From Granulicoccus phenolivorans DSM 17626 = NBRC 107789 = JCM 15570 (GTDB lineage: Bacteria; Actinomycetota; Actinomycetes; Propionibacteriales; Propionibacteriaceae), in contig NZ_AUHH01000008.1 of the NCBI RefSeq assembly GCF_000423085.1, forward strand, positions 120,800 to 184,799: DNA of 64,000 bases. Reading direction: 5' to 3'. Positions 56,627 through 64,000 of the stretch are shown in pieces. Under the pieces are notes generated by a model that worked only from the letters and a program-made list of their open reading frames with translations, did not search any database and had not been told where the DNA came from. A program made the translations under genes and the position numbers. How positions within the stretch are numbered: the stretch's first letter is position 1; every line of letters starts with the position of its first letter.

Positions 56627-58707
56627 TCCACTCGCCCGTCCAACTCGGTCTGGGTGCGGCCGGCGAGTTCCTGCCGTGGAGCAGCCGATCCTGCACGTCC
56701 GGCCGGACGGTCTTCGTGGGTGATGCCGTGGTGGTCGCGGTTGTGGTCGAACCGCAGCAGTCGCAGGGCGTTGAGGACGACGAGGATGGTCGAGCCTTCG
56801 TGGATGAACACGATCGGACCCATCGCTAGCCCGAGCAGGCTGGCCGGCACGAGGAACGCGACGATGGCGAGGGCTGCGATGAGGTTCTGCCGGATGAGCC
56901 GGGAGGTTGCTCGGCTGAGTCGCACCATGAACGGTACCCGTCCGAGGTCGTCGGCCATCAGAGCGATGTCGGCGGTCTCCAGGGCGACCGCCGACCCGGC
57001 AGCGCCCATCGCGATGCCCAGGCTCGCGCTGGCCATCGCGGGGGCATCGTTCACACCGTCGCCCACCATCGCCGTGGTGCGACCACCTTCGGTGAGGTTG
57101 CGGATCGCGACCACCTTGTCCTCGGGCAACAACTCACCCATGGCCCGGTCGATCCCGACCGAGCGGCCCACGGCGTCGGCGACCGCCTGGTTGTCCCCCG
57201 AGATAAGGACCAGTTCCCCGATGCCGGACTCGCGCAGGACGTCGAGCGTCTGGCGGGCTTCGGCTTTGGGCGCGTCCATCACACCGATCACGCCGAGCAC
57301 GCGGGCGCCATGGGTGACCACCATGGTGGTGCGGCCTTCGTCCTGGAGTTGATCGACCGAGGCCTTGACCTCGACCGGCAGCTCGTGATCGGCCTCGGCC
57401 ATCATCCGGACGCTGCCCACCAGGACGATCTCACCATCCACCGTCGCGCGGATGCCACGGCCCGTGACGGCCTCGAGGTCGGTCGCCACGCGGCGCGCGT
57501 TCGCTCCGACCAGTTCGGTGAGATCGCGGACGATGGCAGTCGCCAACGGGTGGTCGCTCAACGTCTCGGTAGCCAGGGCGATCGCATTGAGTTCATCGAC
57601 GAGGACGCCTGGTGCTGGGATGGTGTCGGTTACCGTGGGGTGTCCCCAGGTGAGGGTGCCGGTCTTGTCGAAGGCCATGGCGTCGACCTTGCCGAGAGTC
57701 TCCAGCGGGGCACCGCCCTTGACCAGGACGCCGGCGCGGCCAGCCCGAGCGATCCCCGCCAGCACAGCTGCTGGGGTTGCGATCGCCAAGGCGCAGGGGC
57801 TGGCCGCGACCAGGACCAGCATCGCCCGGTAGAAGCTGTCACCGAACGGCTCGGCAAACCAGATCATCCCGACCGCCAACACCACGACCACGGCCAGGAT
57901 GACCGCGGGCACATAGAACCGCTGGAACCGGTCGATGAACTGCTGGGTGGGCGATTGGGCTGTGTCAGCCTCGGTGACGAGCTTCACCACCCGCGCCAAT
58001 GTGGTGTCGGCGGCCGCTGCGGTCACCACCATGTCGAACGCGCCGGGGCCGTTCACCGTCCCGGCGAAGACCCGCGAGCCACTGGAGATCGCGTCGGGAT
58101 TGGCCAGGGCCTTGGCGACGTCGGGCACTGCAGCCTTCTCCACCGGGATCGACTCCCCGGTCACCGCGGACTGGTCGATCGCCGTGCTGCCGACGCTGAC
58201 GAAACCATCCGCAGGTACCCGCGAGTTCGGTCGCACGACCGCGACATCGCCCACCTGAAGCTCTTCCACCGGACGCTCAACAAGCTCGTCCGGGCCGACG
58301 CGGAGCGTGGCCGTGCGGGGTGCGAGCTCGCCCAGCGCCTTGATCGAGCGAGTCGCGCGGGCCATCGCGTACTCCTCCAGGGCGTGTCCGAGGCTGAACA
58401 GGAACAACAGCACGGCACCCTCGGAGAGCCTGCCGACCGCTGCTGCACCGGCGGCGGCCACGATCATCAGGAAGTCCACTTCGAACCGGCCCCGGCGGAT
58501 CGAGCCCCACGCCCCCCGCACGGTGAAGAAGCCCCCACAGAAGTAGGTCGCAAGATACAGGCCCAGCACCAGCGGTTCCGGGGCACCAAAGCCGAACTCA
58601 GCGATCAGCCCCGCGATGTAGGTCACGCCGGAGGCGATAGCGAAGTACAGCTCCCACCTGCCCTGTCCGTGGGAGTCGTCTTCGTGATCTTCATGCGCAG
58701 CACTCAT
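56623..58707 (-). CDS. Heavy-metal-translocating P1B-type ATPase
   Basis: A 694-residue ATPase with eight helices. Motifs: TGESIPVEKA, VLVAASPCALAIATPAA (SPC), FDKTGTLTWGHPTVTD, LSDHPLA, GDGVNDAPAMASASLGIAMG. The N-terminus is His-rich (HEDHEDDSHGQG) without CxxC. The SPC motif fits Zn/Cd/Pb more than Cu (CPC). It diverges from the ArsR gene at 58806 with a dyad between them. Confidence 0.92.
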   Translation of the reverse strand: MSAAHEDHEDDSHGQGRWELYFAIASGVTYIAGLIAEFGFGAPEPLVLGLYLATYFCGGFFTVRGAWGSIRRGRFEVDFLMIVAAAGAAAVGRLSEGAVLLFLFSLGHALEEYAMARATRSIKALGELAPRTATLRVGPDELVERPVEELQVGDVAVVRPNSRVPADGFVSVGSTAIDQSAVTGESIPVEKAAVPDVAKALANPDAISSGSRVFAGTVNGPGAFDMVVTAAAADTTLARVVKLVTEADTAQSPTQQFIDRFQRFYVPAVILAVVVVLAVGMIWFAEPFGDSFYRAMLVLVAASPCALAIATPAAVLAGIARAGRAGVLVKGGAPLETLGKVDAMAFDKTGTLTWGHPTVTDTIPAPGVLVDELNAIALATETLSDHPLATAIVRDLTELVGANARRVATDLEAVTGRGIRATVDGEIVLVGSVRMMAEADHELPVEVKASVDQLQDEGRTTMVVTHGARVLGVIGVMDAPKAEARQTLDVLRESGIGELVLISGDNQAVADAVGRSVGIDRAMGELLPEDKVVAIRNLTEGGRTTAMVGDGVNDAPAMASASLGIAMGAAGSAVALETADIALMADDLGRVPFMVRLSRATSRLIRQNLIAALAIVAFLVPASLLGLAMGPIVFIHEGSTILVVLNALRLLRFDHNRDHHGITHEDRPAGRAGSAAPRQELAGRTQTELDGRVE

Positions 58708-58715
58708 GATCTAAA

Positions 58716-58739
58716 CATATCATGATGTAATGATGCATT
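58716..58739. promoter_or_regulatory. ArsR/SmtB-type dyad between ATPase and arsR genes
   Basis: An AT-rich dyad ATCAT-6 nt-ATGAT (58719-58723 and 58730-58734) sits 8-33 bp upstream of the ATPase start and overlaps its promoter. Its composition, unlike the surrounding GC-rich DNA, fits a metalloregulator site. The diverging ArsR protein is the likely binder. Confidence 0.55.
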
Positions 58740-58805
58740 GCCACAGATCGCTCGGAATCTGGTTGGATCAATCCAGGCCGCGTTCCGGAAGAGGGGTGGT
58801 GGTTC

Positions 58806-59096
58806 ATGAGGTTGAATGCCAGCGAAGCCGAGCGCATCGCGGAGGTGATGGGCGGCCTGGCGACGCCGGCGCGCGTCCTGATCCTCGCTCGCCTGTTGGA
58901 CTCCCCGGCCACCGTCAGTGAGCTCGTCACAGAACTGGCGATGTCGCAAGCCTCGGTCTCCAACCACCTGCGCATCCTGCGCCACCTGAACCTCGCCGCC
59001 GGCGACCGGCAGGGACGCAACGTCCTCTATCGCCTGCAGGACGACCACGTTCGAGCGATGGTCGAACAGATCCTGAACCATGCCAGTCACGACTAG
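58806..59096 (+). CDS. ArsR/SmtB-family metal-responsive repressor
   Basis: A 96-residue winged-helix protein (AERIAEVMGGLATPARVLILARLLDSPATVSELVTELAMSQASVSNHLRILRHLNLAAGDRQGRNVLYRL). No cysteine pair is visible; the only likely metal ligands are histidines and acidic residues in the C-terminal helix (DDHVRAMVEQILNHASHD), so Zn or Ni rather than Cd sensing is more probable. It is divergent from the P-type ATPase. Confidence 0.88.
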   Translation: MRLNASEAERIAEVMGGLATPARVLILARLLDSPATVSELVTELAMSQASVSNHLRILRHLNLAAGDRQGRNVLYRLQDDHVRAMVEQILNHASHD

Positions 59097-59157
59097 AACC
59101 CTGAATGGAATCTGAGAAACTCTTAGGCTAGTCTTACCGCCGTCGAGAGGGGACGGG

Positions 59158-59895
59158 GTGGCTGCCAGCGAGGTTCGCGCGAAGCGATTGCCGGGAACGG
59201 CAAGGATTATCGCTCTGGCAGCTGCCGTCCTCATCGGCGCCAGCGGGTCGCTGGACCAGGGACACACGGCTCATGCCGCTGATGCGCCGTTGCCCCCCGC
59301 CTCGGCGGCAGCCGTCGCCGCTGAGCGGGCGCCCACCTTCGAGGACCTGCTGGAGAACCGCAGCAAACAACTCCAGGCAACCGCCGCTCAGGTCGACCAG
59401 GTGCGGTTCCAGTCTCTCCTCGCCAAACACGAGAAACGCGAGCGCAAAGTCGCCTCCGACATCGAGGCAGAACTCACCCGGTTGAAGGACCTCAGCAGGT
59501 TCACCTGGCCCACCAAGGGTGGCGTGGCCTCGGGATTCGGGATGCGCAAGCACCCCATCCTCGGCTCCATGCGCCTGCACAACGGCGCGGATATCGGAGG
59601 CGCGTGCGGGAACCCCATCTACGCCACTCAGTCCGGAACCGTGACCAGGGCCAACTTCAGCCGCAGCGCCGGCAACAACGTCCGGATCGACCACGGTCGT
59701 ATCAAGGGCAAGAACGTCGAGACCTCCTACCTCCACATGAGCAAGTACGCCGTCAGCGCAGGCCAGAGTGTCACCAAGGGCGACGTGATCGGCTACGTCG
59801 GAACCACCGGGCTGTCCACCGCCTGCCACCTCCACCTAGCCCTCTACGAGAACGGCAAGGGTGCCGACCCTGTGCCCTACCTCGTGAAGGACTGA
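59158..59895 (+). CDS. M23-family peptidase
   Basis: A 245-residue exported protein from GTG 59158 with a signal peptide (IIALAAAVLIGASGSLDQGHTAHA). A coiled-coil (residues 65-110) is followed by the M23 domain: FTWPTKGGVASGFGMRKHPILGSMRLHNGADIGGACGNPIYAT, and STACHLHLALYENG (HxH). The zinc ligands HxxxD and HLH are present. It hydrolyses peptidoglycan peptide bridges. It is 3 bp upstream of the multicopper oxidase. Confidence 0.87.
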   Translation: MAASEVRAKRLPGTARIIALAAAVLIGASGSLDQGHTAHAADAPLPPASAAAVAAERAPTFEDLLENRSKQLQATAAQVDQVRFQSLLAKHEKRERKVASDIEAELTRLKDLSRFTWPTKGGVASGFGMRKHPILGSMRLHNGADIGGACGNPIYATQSGTVTRANFSRSAGNNVRIDHGRIKGKNVETSYLHMSKYAVSAGQSVTKGDVIGYVGTTGLSTACHLHLALYENGKGADPVPYLVKD

Positions 59896-59898
59896 GCG

Positions 59899-61413
59899 GT
59901 GGCCATCTCCCAAGCTCGGACTTCTCCGACCACCAGTGCCGGCATCCAACCACCCCGCGACACCGGAACCTCACGTCGAGCACTGCTGGGCGGTGGATTC
60001 GCACTCGCCGGTAGCTGGCTTCTCACCGGATGCGTACCCGCGGCGAGCGACCCTGCGATTCCCGGTGGCTCGCGGTGGCCACGTGGATCGCTCACCGATC
60101 AACCCATCGTCCAGAAGACGCTGCGGGCAGCGCCTTCGATCATCGACCTCGGCGGCACGCTGGCCGAGGCCTGGGCCTACAACGACACCCTTCCCGGGAT
60201 CGACCTTCGAGCCAATCCGGGCGATCTGCTGCGCCTCAACCTGGACAACCAACTCCCCAGCCCCACCACGATCCACTGGCACGGAATGCCCATTCCGAAC
60301 GACGTCGATGGCGTCCCGGGACTCACGCAGAACCCGATCCAGCCAGGGCAACAGCATCTCTACGAGTTCACCGCACCCCAGCCCGGCACTTACTTCTTCC
60401 ACTCGCACGTCGGAGTCCAACTGGACCGCGGCCTCTACGGGCCACTGATCGTCGATGATCCCGCAGAGCCGGGCCGTTACGACGCCGAATGGACCGTAGT
60501 CCTGGATGACTGGCTGGTCGTCGACGGTCAAACCCCCGAGGACATGTTCCGGCGCCTGAACGCCCGCCGCCCCTCGACCACCGGCACCCAGGCCGTTCAG
60601 CTGTCCTCCCGCAACGAGCCGTTCTTCGGCGACGCTGGCGACATCCCCTATCCGCTCTACCTGATCAATGGAGCAGTACCGACAGCGCCCGTAACCCACC
60701 AGGGCCGCCCCGGCGACCGTGTCCGGCTCCGCGTGATCAACGCCGCCTCGGACACGATCTTCGCCCTCGCCCTCGGCGGACATCGCCTGACCGTCACCCA
60801 CACCGACGGCCACCCGGTCAAGCCGCACACCACCTCCGCGCTCTATCTCGGCATGGGCGAACGATACGACCTCCTGGTCACCCTCGGTGACGGCGTCTTC
60901 CCTCTCGTGGCCAAGCCATGGAACAAGCCCGGCCACGGCCTCGCGCTGGTACGCACCGGGTCCGGGAGCCCACCGGAACCACCGGTCCAGCTGGCCGAGT
61001 TCACAGGCCAACTCACTCAGGGGCTCGACCTGTACCCGGAGGAGTCGTCGTTGCTCCCGACCCGGCCGATCGATGCGCGCGCGACCATCGAGCTGGGCGG
61101 GCAGGCCAACCCCTACCGGTGGGTCATCAACGGTGCGCCCTTCGGCCAGAATCAACCCCTTGAAGTGGTCGACAACGACCGCCTCCTGCTCGAGGTCGTC
61201 AACACCACCACACGCGCACACCCGGTGCACCTGCATGGCCACACCTTCGCGCTGGACAACGGACTGAGGAAAGACACCCTCCTGGTTCCCCCATCCAGCA
61301 CCACCGCCGTGCACCTGGATGCCACCAACCCGGGAACATGGGCACTCCACTGCCAAAACGAGTACCACACCAAAGCCGGCATGATGCTCACCATGCGCTA
61401 CAAGGGCCGCTGA
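59899..61413 (+). CDS. Multicopper oxidase, TAT-exported lipoprotein
   Basis: A 504-residue oxidase with three cupredoxin domains. The twin-arginine signal RTSRRALLGGGFALAGSWLLTGC ends in a lipobox cysteine. Copper motifs: HWHGMP, YFFHSHVGVQ, HPVHLHGHTF and LHCQNEYHTKAGMM. The usual HCHxxxH is HCQxxxH here, so one type-3 copper ligand is Gln. It probably oxidises Cu(I) or organic substrates at the cell surface. GTG start; the M23 gene precedes by 3 bp. Confidence 0.9.
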   Translation: MAISQARTSPTTSAGIQPPRDTGTSRRALLGGGFALAGSWLLTGCVPAASDPAIPGGSRWPRGSLTDQPIVQKTLRAAPSIIDLGGTLAEAWAYNDTLPGIDLRANPGDLLRLNLDNQLPSPTTIHWHGMPIPNDVDGVPGLTQNPIQPGQQHLYEFTAPQPGTYFFHSHVGVQLDRGLYGPLIVDDPAEPGRYDAEWTVVLDDWLVVDGQTPEDMFRRLNARRPSTTGTQAVQLSSRNEPFFGDAGDIPYPLYLINGAVPTAPVTHQGRPGDRVRLRVINAASDTIFALALGGHRLTVTHTDGHPVKPHTTSALYLGMGERYDLLVTLGDGVFPLVAKPWNKPGHGLALVRTGSGSPPEPPVQLAEFTGQLTQGLDLYPEESSLLPTRPIDARATIELGGQANPYRWVINGAPFGQNQPLEVVDNDRLLLEVVNTTTRAHPVHLHGHTFALDNGLRKDTLLVPPSSTTAVHLDATNPGTWALHCQNEYHTKAGMMLTMRYKGR

Positions 61414-61484
61414 CCCGCTCGCCGATTGCCTCCGCCAGGCCGTGTCGCCCAACTACACTGGGCGTGTCCGGACGAGGAGCGCTG

Positions 61485-61964
61485 ATGAGGAACCGTCACC
61501 ACAGCCTCTGGAGCGCTGCGCTGATGACGGTGCTGGGCGGGATCGGCCTGGCTAGCGCGGCCGGCAGTCTGGACGTGAGCGACAAGACCTGTTCCCCGCA
61601 GCTTCCGCTGCTCGCCTCCGTGGGCGTCCACCTGGACCTGTTCGCACAGGCTCGAAGCTGCCCCGAACACAGCTATCTCCCCGGCAGCAACTTCGACACC
61701 ACGGTACGGCTGTGGGTGCTGGTCTCGACCTCAACCCTGGCCGCCGGCATCGTCGGCGTGCTGCTGGCGCTGGGCGCAGGACTATGGGTACGCCGCACCC
61801 TGCGGTCGGCGCGCGACTGGCTGCACCGAAGGTTCCCGACGCCGTCATTCACCAGGCCAGTCGTGGCCAAGCCTGTACTTGCGGCCGCCACCCCGCGGCC
61901 TTTCCACTCTTTCGAGCACTATCAGCCATCGCAACGTCGCGGGCCACCAGTTTCGTTCTGCTGA
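61485..61964 (+). CDS. 159-residue two-helix membrane protein with three invariant cysteines (copy B)
   Basis: From ATG 61485 with GAGGAG ahead. Same plan as copy A: first helix (residues 8-27), exported loop with Cys36 and Cys59 (SCPEHSYLPGSNF), second helix (residues 78-103), basic tail ending RRGPPVSFC (Cys159). The gap-free 159-residue alignment and identical cysteine spacing show common ancestry. It follows the multicopper oxidase by 71 bp and may act with it, for example in copper handling; this is inference. Confidence 0.72.
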   Translation: MRNRHHSLWSAALMTVLGGIGLASAAGSLDVSDKTCSPQLPLLASVGVHLDLFAQARSCPEHSYLPGSNFDTTVRLWVLVSTSTLAAGIVGVLLALGAGLWVRRTLRSARDWLHRRFPTPSFTRPVVAKPVLAAATPRPFHSFEHYQPSQRRGPPVSFC

Positions 61965-62287
61965 CTAGCCCTCTTCGTTCGCCGCGCCCAGCCGGATCGC
62001 GGCACCGCTTCCGCACGCGGTTCATGCCTCCGACGCCGTGGGCGTGACGAACGAGCCATCCCGATGGCGAACTCAGCGGGCAACCCAGGTTCGCACACGA
62101 CGGACTCGATGGTGTCCTTCGGCCCGCTCCGCAGTTCACCGTCCGCTGCAAATCGCGGGAGCCGTCACCATCGCTACGCAGTCATCAGGAGACTGACATC
62201 AGCAAGGATCAATCGACTCACCCAAGCGCTGGTGACGCCCGAGCGGCGCCGCGAGCCCCCATCAGGCTGAGGACCAGGACGATCGTG
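61965..62287 (+). other. Intergenic region without recognised gene
   Basis: 323 bp between copy B and the small coupled peptide. Short open frames exist in both directions, but none has a ribosome site and recognisable sequence. It probably holds the promoter for the small peptide and kinase-like gene. Confidence 0.4.
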
Positions 62288-62401
62288 ATGCTCCTCATCG
62301 GGGTCGCATTCATCGCTCTGTGGGTCTACCTCGGACTCCAGTTGACCCGTCCGGTACCGACGCCGGCACATTCAACGATCTCGGCAGTTCACTCCAGGTG
62401 A
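62288..62401 (+). CDS. 37-residue membrane peptide translationally coupled to a kinase-fold gene
   Basis: ATG 62288 (or GTG 62285) encodes MLLIGVAFIALWVYLGLQL, a single membrane helix, followed by TRPVPTPAHSTISAVHSR. Its TGA (62399-62401) overlaps the GTG start of the downstream gene (GTGA). Upstream frame has positively charged codons (RLRTRTIV) that could precede the helix. Coupling supports a real gene; function unknown. Confidence 0.45.
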   Translation: MLLIGVAFIALWVYLGLQLTRPVPTPAHSTISAVHSR

Positions 62402-63315
62402 GCGAGATCCAGGCAGTGATCCCGAGAGGGATAGCCGACTTCGTGCGAACAGTGGCGAGTGACCATGGCGGTGAAGCGGCCTCGCACACTGTCGTCTCTG
62501 AGTTGGCCCACCAGGGCCAGCGCCGACCGCAGCCCGATCGGGCGCGCGCACGGCTCTACGCCTGCGCCGGAGTTGTCGTGAAGATACACCCCTTTGGGGC
62601 CGATACAGCACTCCTACGACGCCGGCTGCAGGTCATCACCCAACCCGGAGCAAGCCGCTTCTGGGTTCAGCCACTGCACGGCATTCCGATACTCGCGCCC
62701 GACGGACAACTCACCACGATCTGGCCACGAGTAGCCGTGCTGGCTCCCGACCACCGGCCACCGTGGACGCAGTTGGGAACCCTGCTTGCTGAGCTGCATC
62801 GCACCCGTCCCGCTGGGTCGTCATTCCCGCAGGCGGGCGTGCTTGCCCGGCTTGGCCGGGCGATTGACTATCTGCGCCGCCGTCCCTACGACGACCTGAT
62901 CTGGCTGGTCGAACTCGGCGAGAACCTTGCCAGCCGGCTACGCCGGCCACAACGCACCGCGATGATCCACGGCGACCTCCACCTGGGTCAACTGGGCCGC
63001 CCCTCGCCGGCGGGCGACTGGTACCTGCTCGACCCCGACGACACGGGCGTCGGCGACCCGGCCTGGGACCTTGCGCGCCCAGCCGCGTTCTGGGCGGCAG
63101 GGTTGCTCCCTGACGAGCCCTGGACGATCCTCCTCAATGCCTATCGAGCCGCTGGCGGTCCCGCCGTGCCGCCAGCCGGCGACCCCTGGACCGACCTCGA
63201 CCCACCGGCTCGCGCCGCGACCCTGATCGCGGCCGCTCGCTCTCTCCGCTCCGGCGAGTCCCCAGCCACGACCCGCGCACTGCTACAGGCGTGCCGCCGG
63301 ATGCAGGACAGTTGA
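62398..63315 (+). CDS. Aminoglycoside-phosphotransferase-fold kinase-like protein
   Basis: A 305-residue protein from GTG 62398 (VSEIQAVIPRGIADFV). The C-terminal kinase core is clear: MIHGDLHLGQLG (catalytic HGDLH) and LLDPDDTGVGDPAWDLA (metal DPDD). The ATP-binding N-lobe shows ACAGVVVKIHPFGADTALLRRRLQVI. The APH fold phosphorylates antibiotics, choline or sugars; the substrate is unknown. No resistance phenotype is implied. Confidence 0.75.
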   Translation: MSEIQAVIPRGIADFVRTVASDHGGEAASHTVVSELAHQGQRRPQPDRARARLYACAGVVVKIHPFGADTALLRRRLQVITQPGASRFWVQPLHGIPILAPDGQLTTIWPRVAVLAPDHRPPWTQLGTLLAELHRTRPAGSSFPQAGVLARLGRAIDYLRRRPYDDLIWLVELGENLASRLRRPQRTAMIHGDLHLGQLGRPSPAGDWYLLDPDDTGVGDPAWDLARPAAFWAAGLLPDEPWTILLNAYRAAGGPAVPPAGDPWTDLDPPARAATLIAAARSLRSGESPATTRALLQACRRMQDS

Positions 63316-63656
63316 CAGCCCCAGCAGAAACCACAGGTGCCGGCGGTTCACCGTGCGACGCCGACATCCGAGTCAGCGTCAGCGACCCGCCTCACTCCGA
63401 CGCCCGGGTGCATCCGCACAAGCCACAACGGCGAGCGGGCCGGACGGCCCGCGACCGAGGCTGTCCTCGTGGTTGGCGAGCACCGCCCGCGTCGCCACCA
63501 GTCGATGAACGCAGGTCCGCGAGACTAGCTGGAAAAGAACAACCCCGCCAGGCCGCCTTTGCGATACCGACGATCACCGTGCTTGCCCCAAGCGGGGCCA
63601 TAGCCGGGCGGTGGCGGTGCCTGGCTGACGAACCGGCCCTCCATCTGCGTGAGGTG
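63316..63656. other. Region between kinase-like gene and IS element
   Basis: No convincing gene in 341 bp. A 39-codon frame on the minus strand (MEGRFVSQAPPPPGYGPAWG...GLAGLFFSS, ending at 63525) resembles the low-complexity ends of small actinobacterial proteins, but it is short and lacks other support. The IS element may have cut a gene here. Confidence 0.3.
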
Positions 63657-64000
63657 TGAAGCGCCCTGGGTCTGATGGAGACTCGCGCTATTTGATTCCG
63701 ACCAGCAGGTTGCGGTCGTTGGGGACAGCATAGAACGCGTTCTCGAACTCGGCGGGCGGGACGTCGCCGAGGTATCCGTGGAGGCGTTGCGTGTTGTGCC
63801 AGTGCACCCAGCCGAGGGTCGCGAGCTCGAGGTCCTCGACGGTCTTCCACGGCCCCGAGCGGGCGGGTCCGCGGACGAGTTCTGTCTTGTAGTAGCCGTT
63901 GACTGTCTCGGCCAGGGCGTTGTCATAGCTGTCACCGACGGTGCCGATCGACGGCGTGGCGCCGATCTCGGCCAATCGTTCGCCGTAGCGAATCGACGTG
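63657..64000 (-). mobile_element. IS3-family insertion sequence (partial)
   Basis: An end beginning TGAAGCGCCCTGGGT at 63657 fits IS3/IS51-type terminal repeats. It is followed by the 3' end of a transposase gene. The rest lies beyond the window, so the target duplication cannot be seen. Confidence 0.72.
63688..64000 (-). CDS. IS3-family transposase (OrfB), C-terminal part
   Basis: The frame runs off the window; the visible C-terminus carries AEIGATPSIGTVGDSYDNALAETVNGYYKTELVRG and WVHWHNTQRLHGYLGDVPPAEFENAFY, the last part of the rve integrase domain with its catalytic glutamate (ETVNGYYKTELV). Stop is at 63688. Confidence 0.88.
   Translation of the reverse strand, partial: TSIRYGERLAEIGATPSIGTVGDSYDNALAETVNGYYKTELVRGPARSGPWKTVEDLELATLGWVHWHNTQRLHGYLGDVPPAEFENAFYAVPNDRNLLVGIK

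Noticed and set aside
13006..64000. Second copy of the tRNA-His 3' end as attR
   Set aside because: No match of useful length was seen by eye within the window; the core of a serine-recombinase site may be only a few bases, so this remains open.
1..64000. CRISPR array
   Set aside because: No regularly spaced repeats of 24-40 bp were seen; the only spaced repeats are the four 14-bp operators at 34122-34226.

Overview
The window is high-GC DNA coding densely on both strands. Its genes are typical of Actinomycetota: a CmtR-type metal sensor, a VKOR/DsbA-like pair, DUF2637, DUF4913, DUF6112 and SCO6880-type conjugation genes, and an EspR-like XRE regulator. The core part fits Propionibacteriales best, but that is an inference. 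There is no rRNA and no CRISPR array.

Layout. (1) 1-13082 is ordinary chromosome: an FAD/Fe-S oxidoreductase fragment, two tandem membrane paralogues, a possible toxin-antitoxin pair, ettA, an ssb paralogue, two large membrane GTPases, a PrsW-like protease, tRNA-Arg(UCU), an MFS transporter, orn and tRNA-His(GUG). (2) 13075-33977 is an integrated conjugative element whose genes run almost entirely on the minus strand. A large serine recombinase ends inside tRNA-His. Upstream of it lie DUF4913, SSB, VirD4-like and VirB4-like ATPases, SCO6880/PrgI-like and TrbL/VirB6-like membrane proteins, two DUF6112 proteins, a three-domain peptidoglycan hydrolase, a ParB-like protein, DUF2637, a primase-polymerase and an ArdC-like protein. 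Two plus-strand genes sit as islands in this operon: a CHAT/caspase-like protein and a TIGR02391-like protein. No relaxase was recognised.

(3) 34122-42651 holds plus-strand cargo. First is an EspR-like regulator with an array of four palindromic operators, followed by an ImmA/IrrE peptidase, a MAB_1171c-type membrane protein and an alpha/beta hydrolase. Next comes a four-gene overlapping operon resembling an ATP-dependent restriction-modification system: HTH, two complementary methyltransferase-like subunits, and a GIY-YIG-like/SF2 translocase. (4) 42682-48980 is a mercury/cadmium island (merR, merA, cadD, lspA, cadA, cmtR) lying between the 5' and 3' remnants of one DUF262/DUF1524 (GmrSD-like) gene.

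(5) 48988-51916 repeats the element's ArdC / primase-polymerase / DUF2637 module. Its last gene has acquired the C-terminus of a cytosine-5 methyltransferase, so a second, related element appears to have been fused here. (6) 52136-63315 is a further accessory block: an AraC regulator, a DsbA-like plus VKOR disulfide pair, a metal P-type ATPase with an ICMT-like protein and an ArsR regulator, an M23 peptidase, a multicopper oxidase, two gap-free paralogous 159-residue membrane proteins with three invariant cysteines, an Lnt remnant, and a kinase-fold protein coupled to a tiny membrane peptide. (7) An IS3-family element starts at 63657 and runs off the window.

Taken together, the region is an accretion island at tRNA-His built from at least two related conjugative elements, defence-like cargo, decayed defence genes and metal-resistance modules. 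All functions are inferred from reading the sequence; no database search was run.
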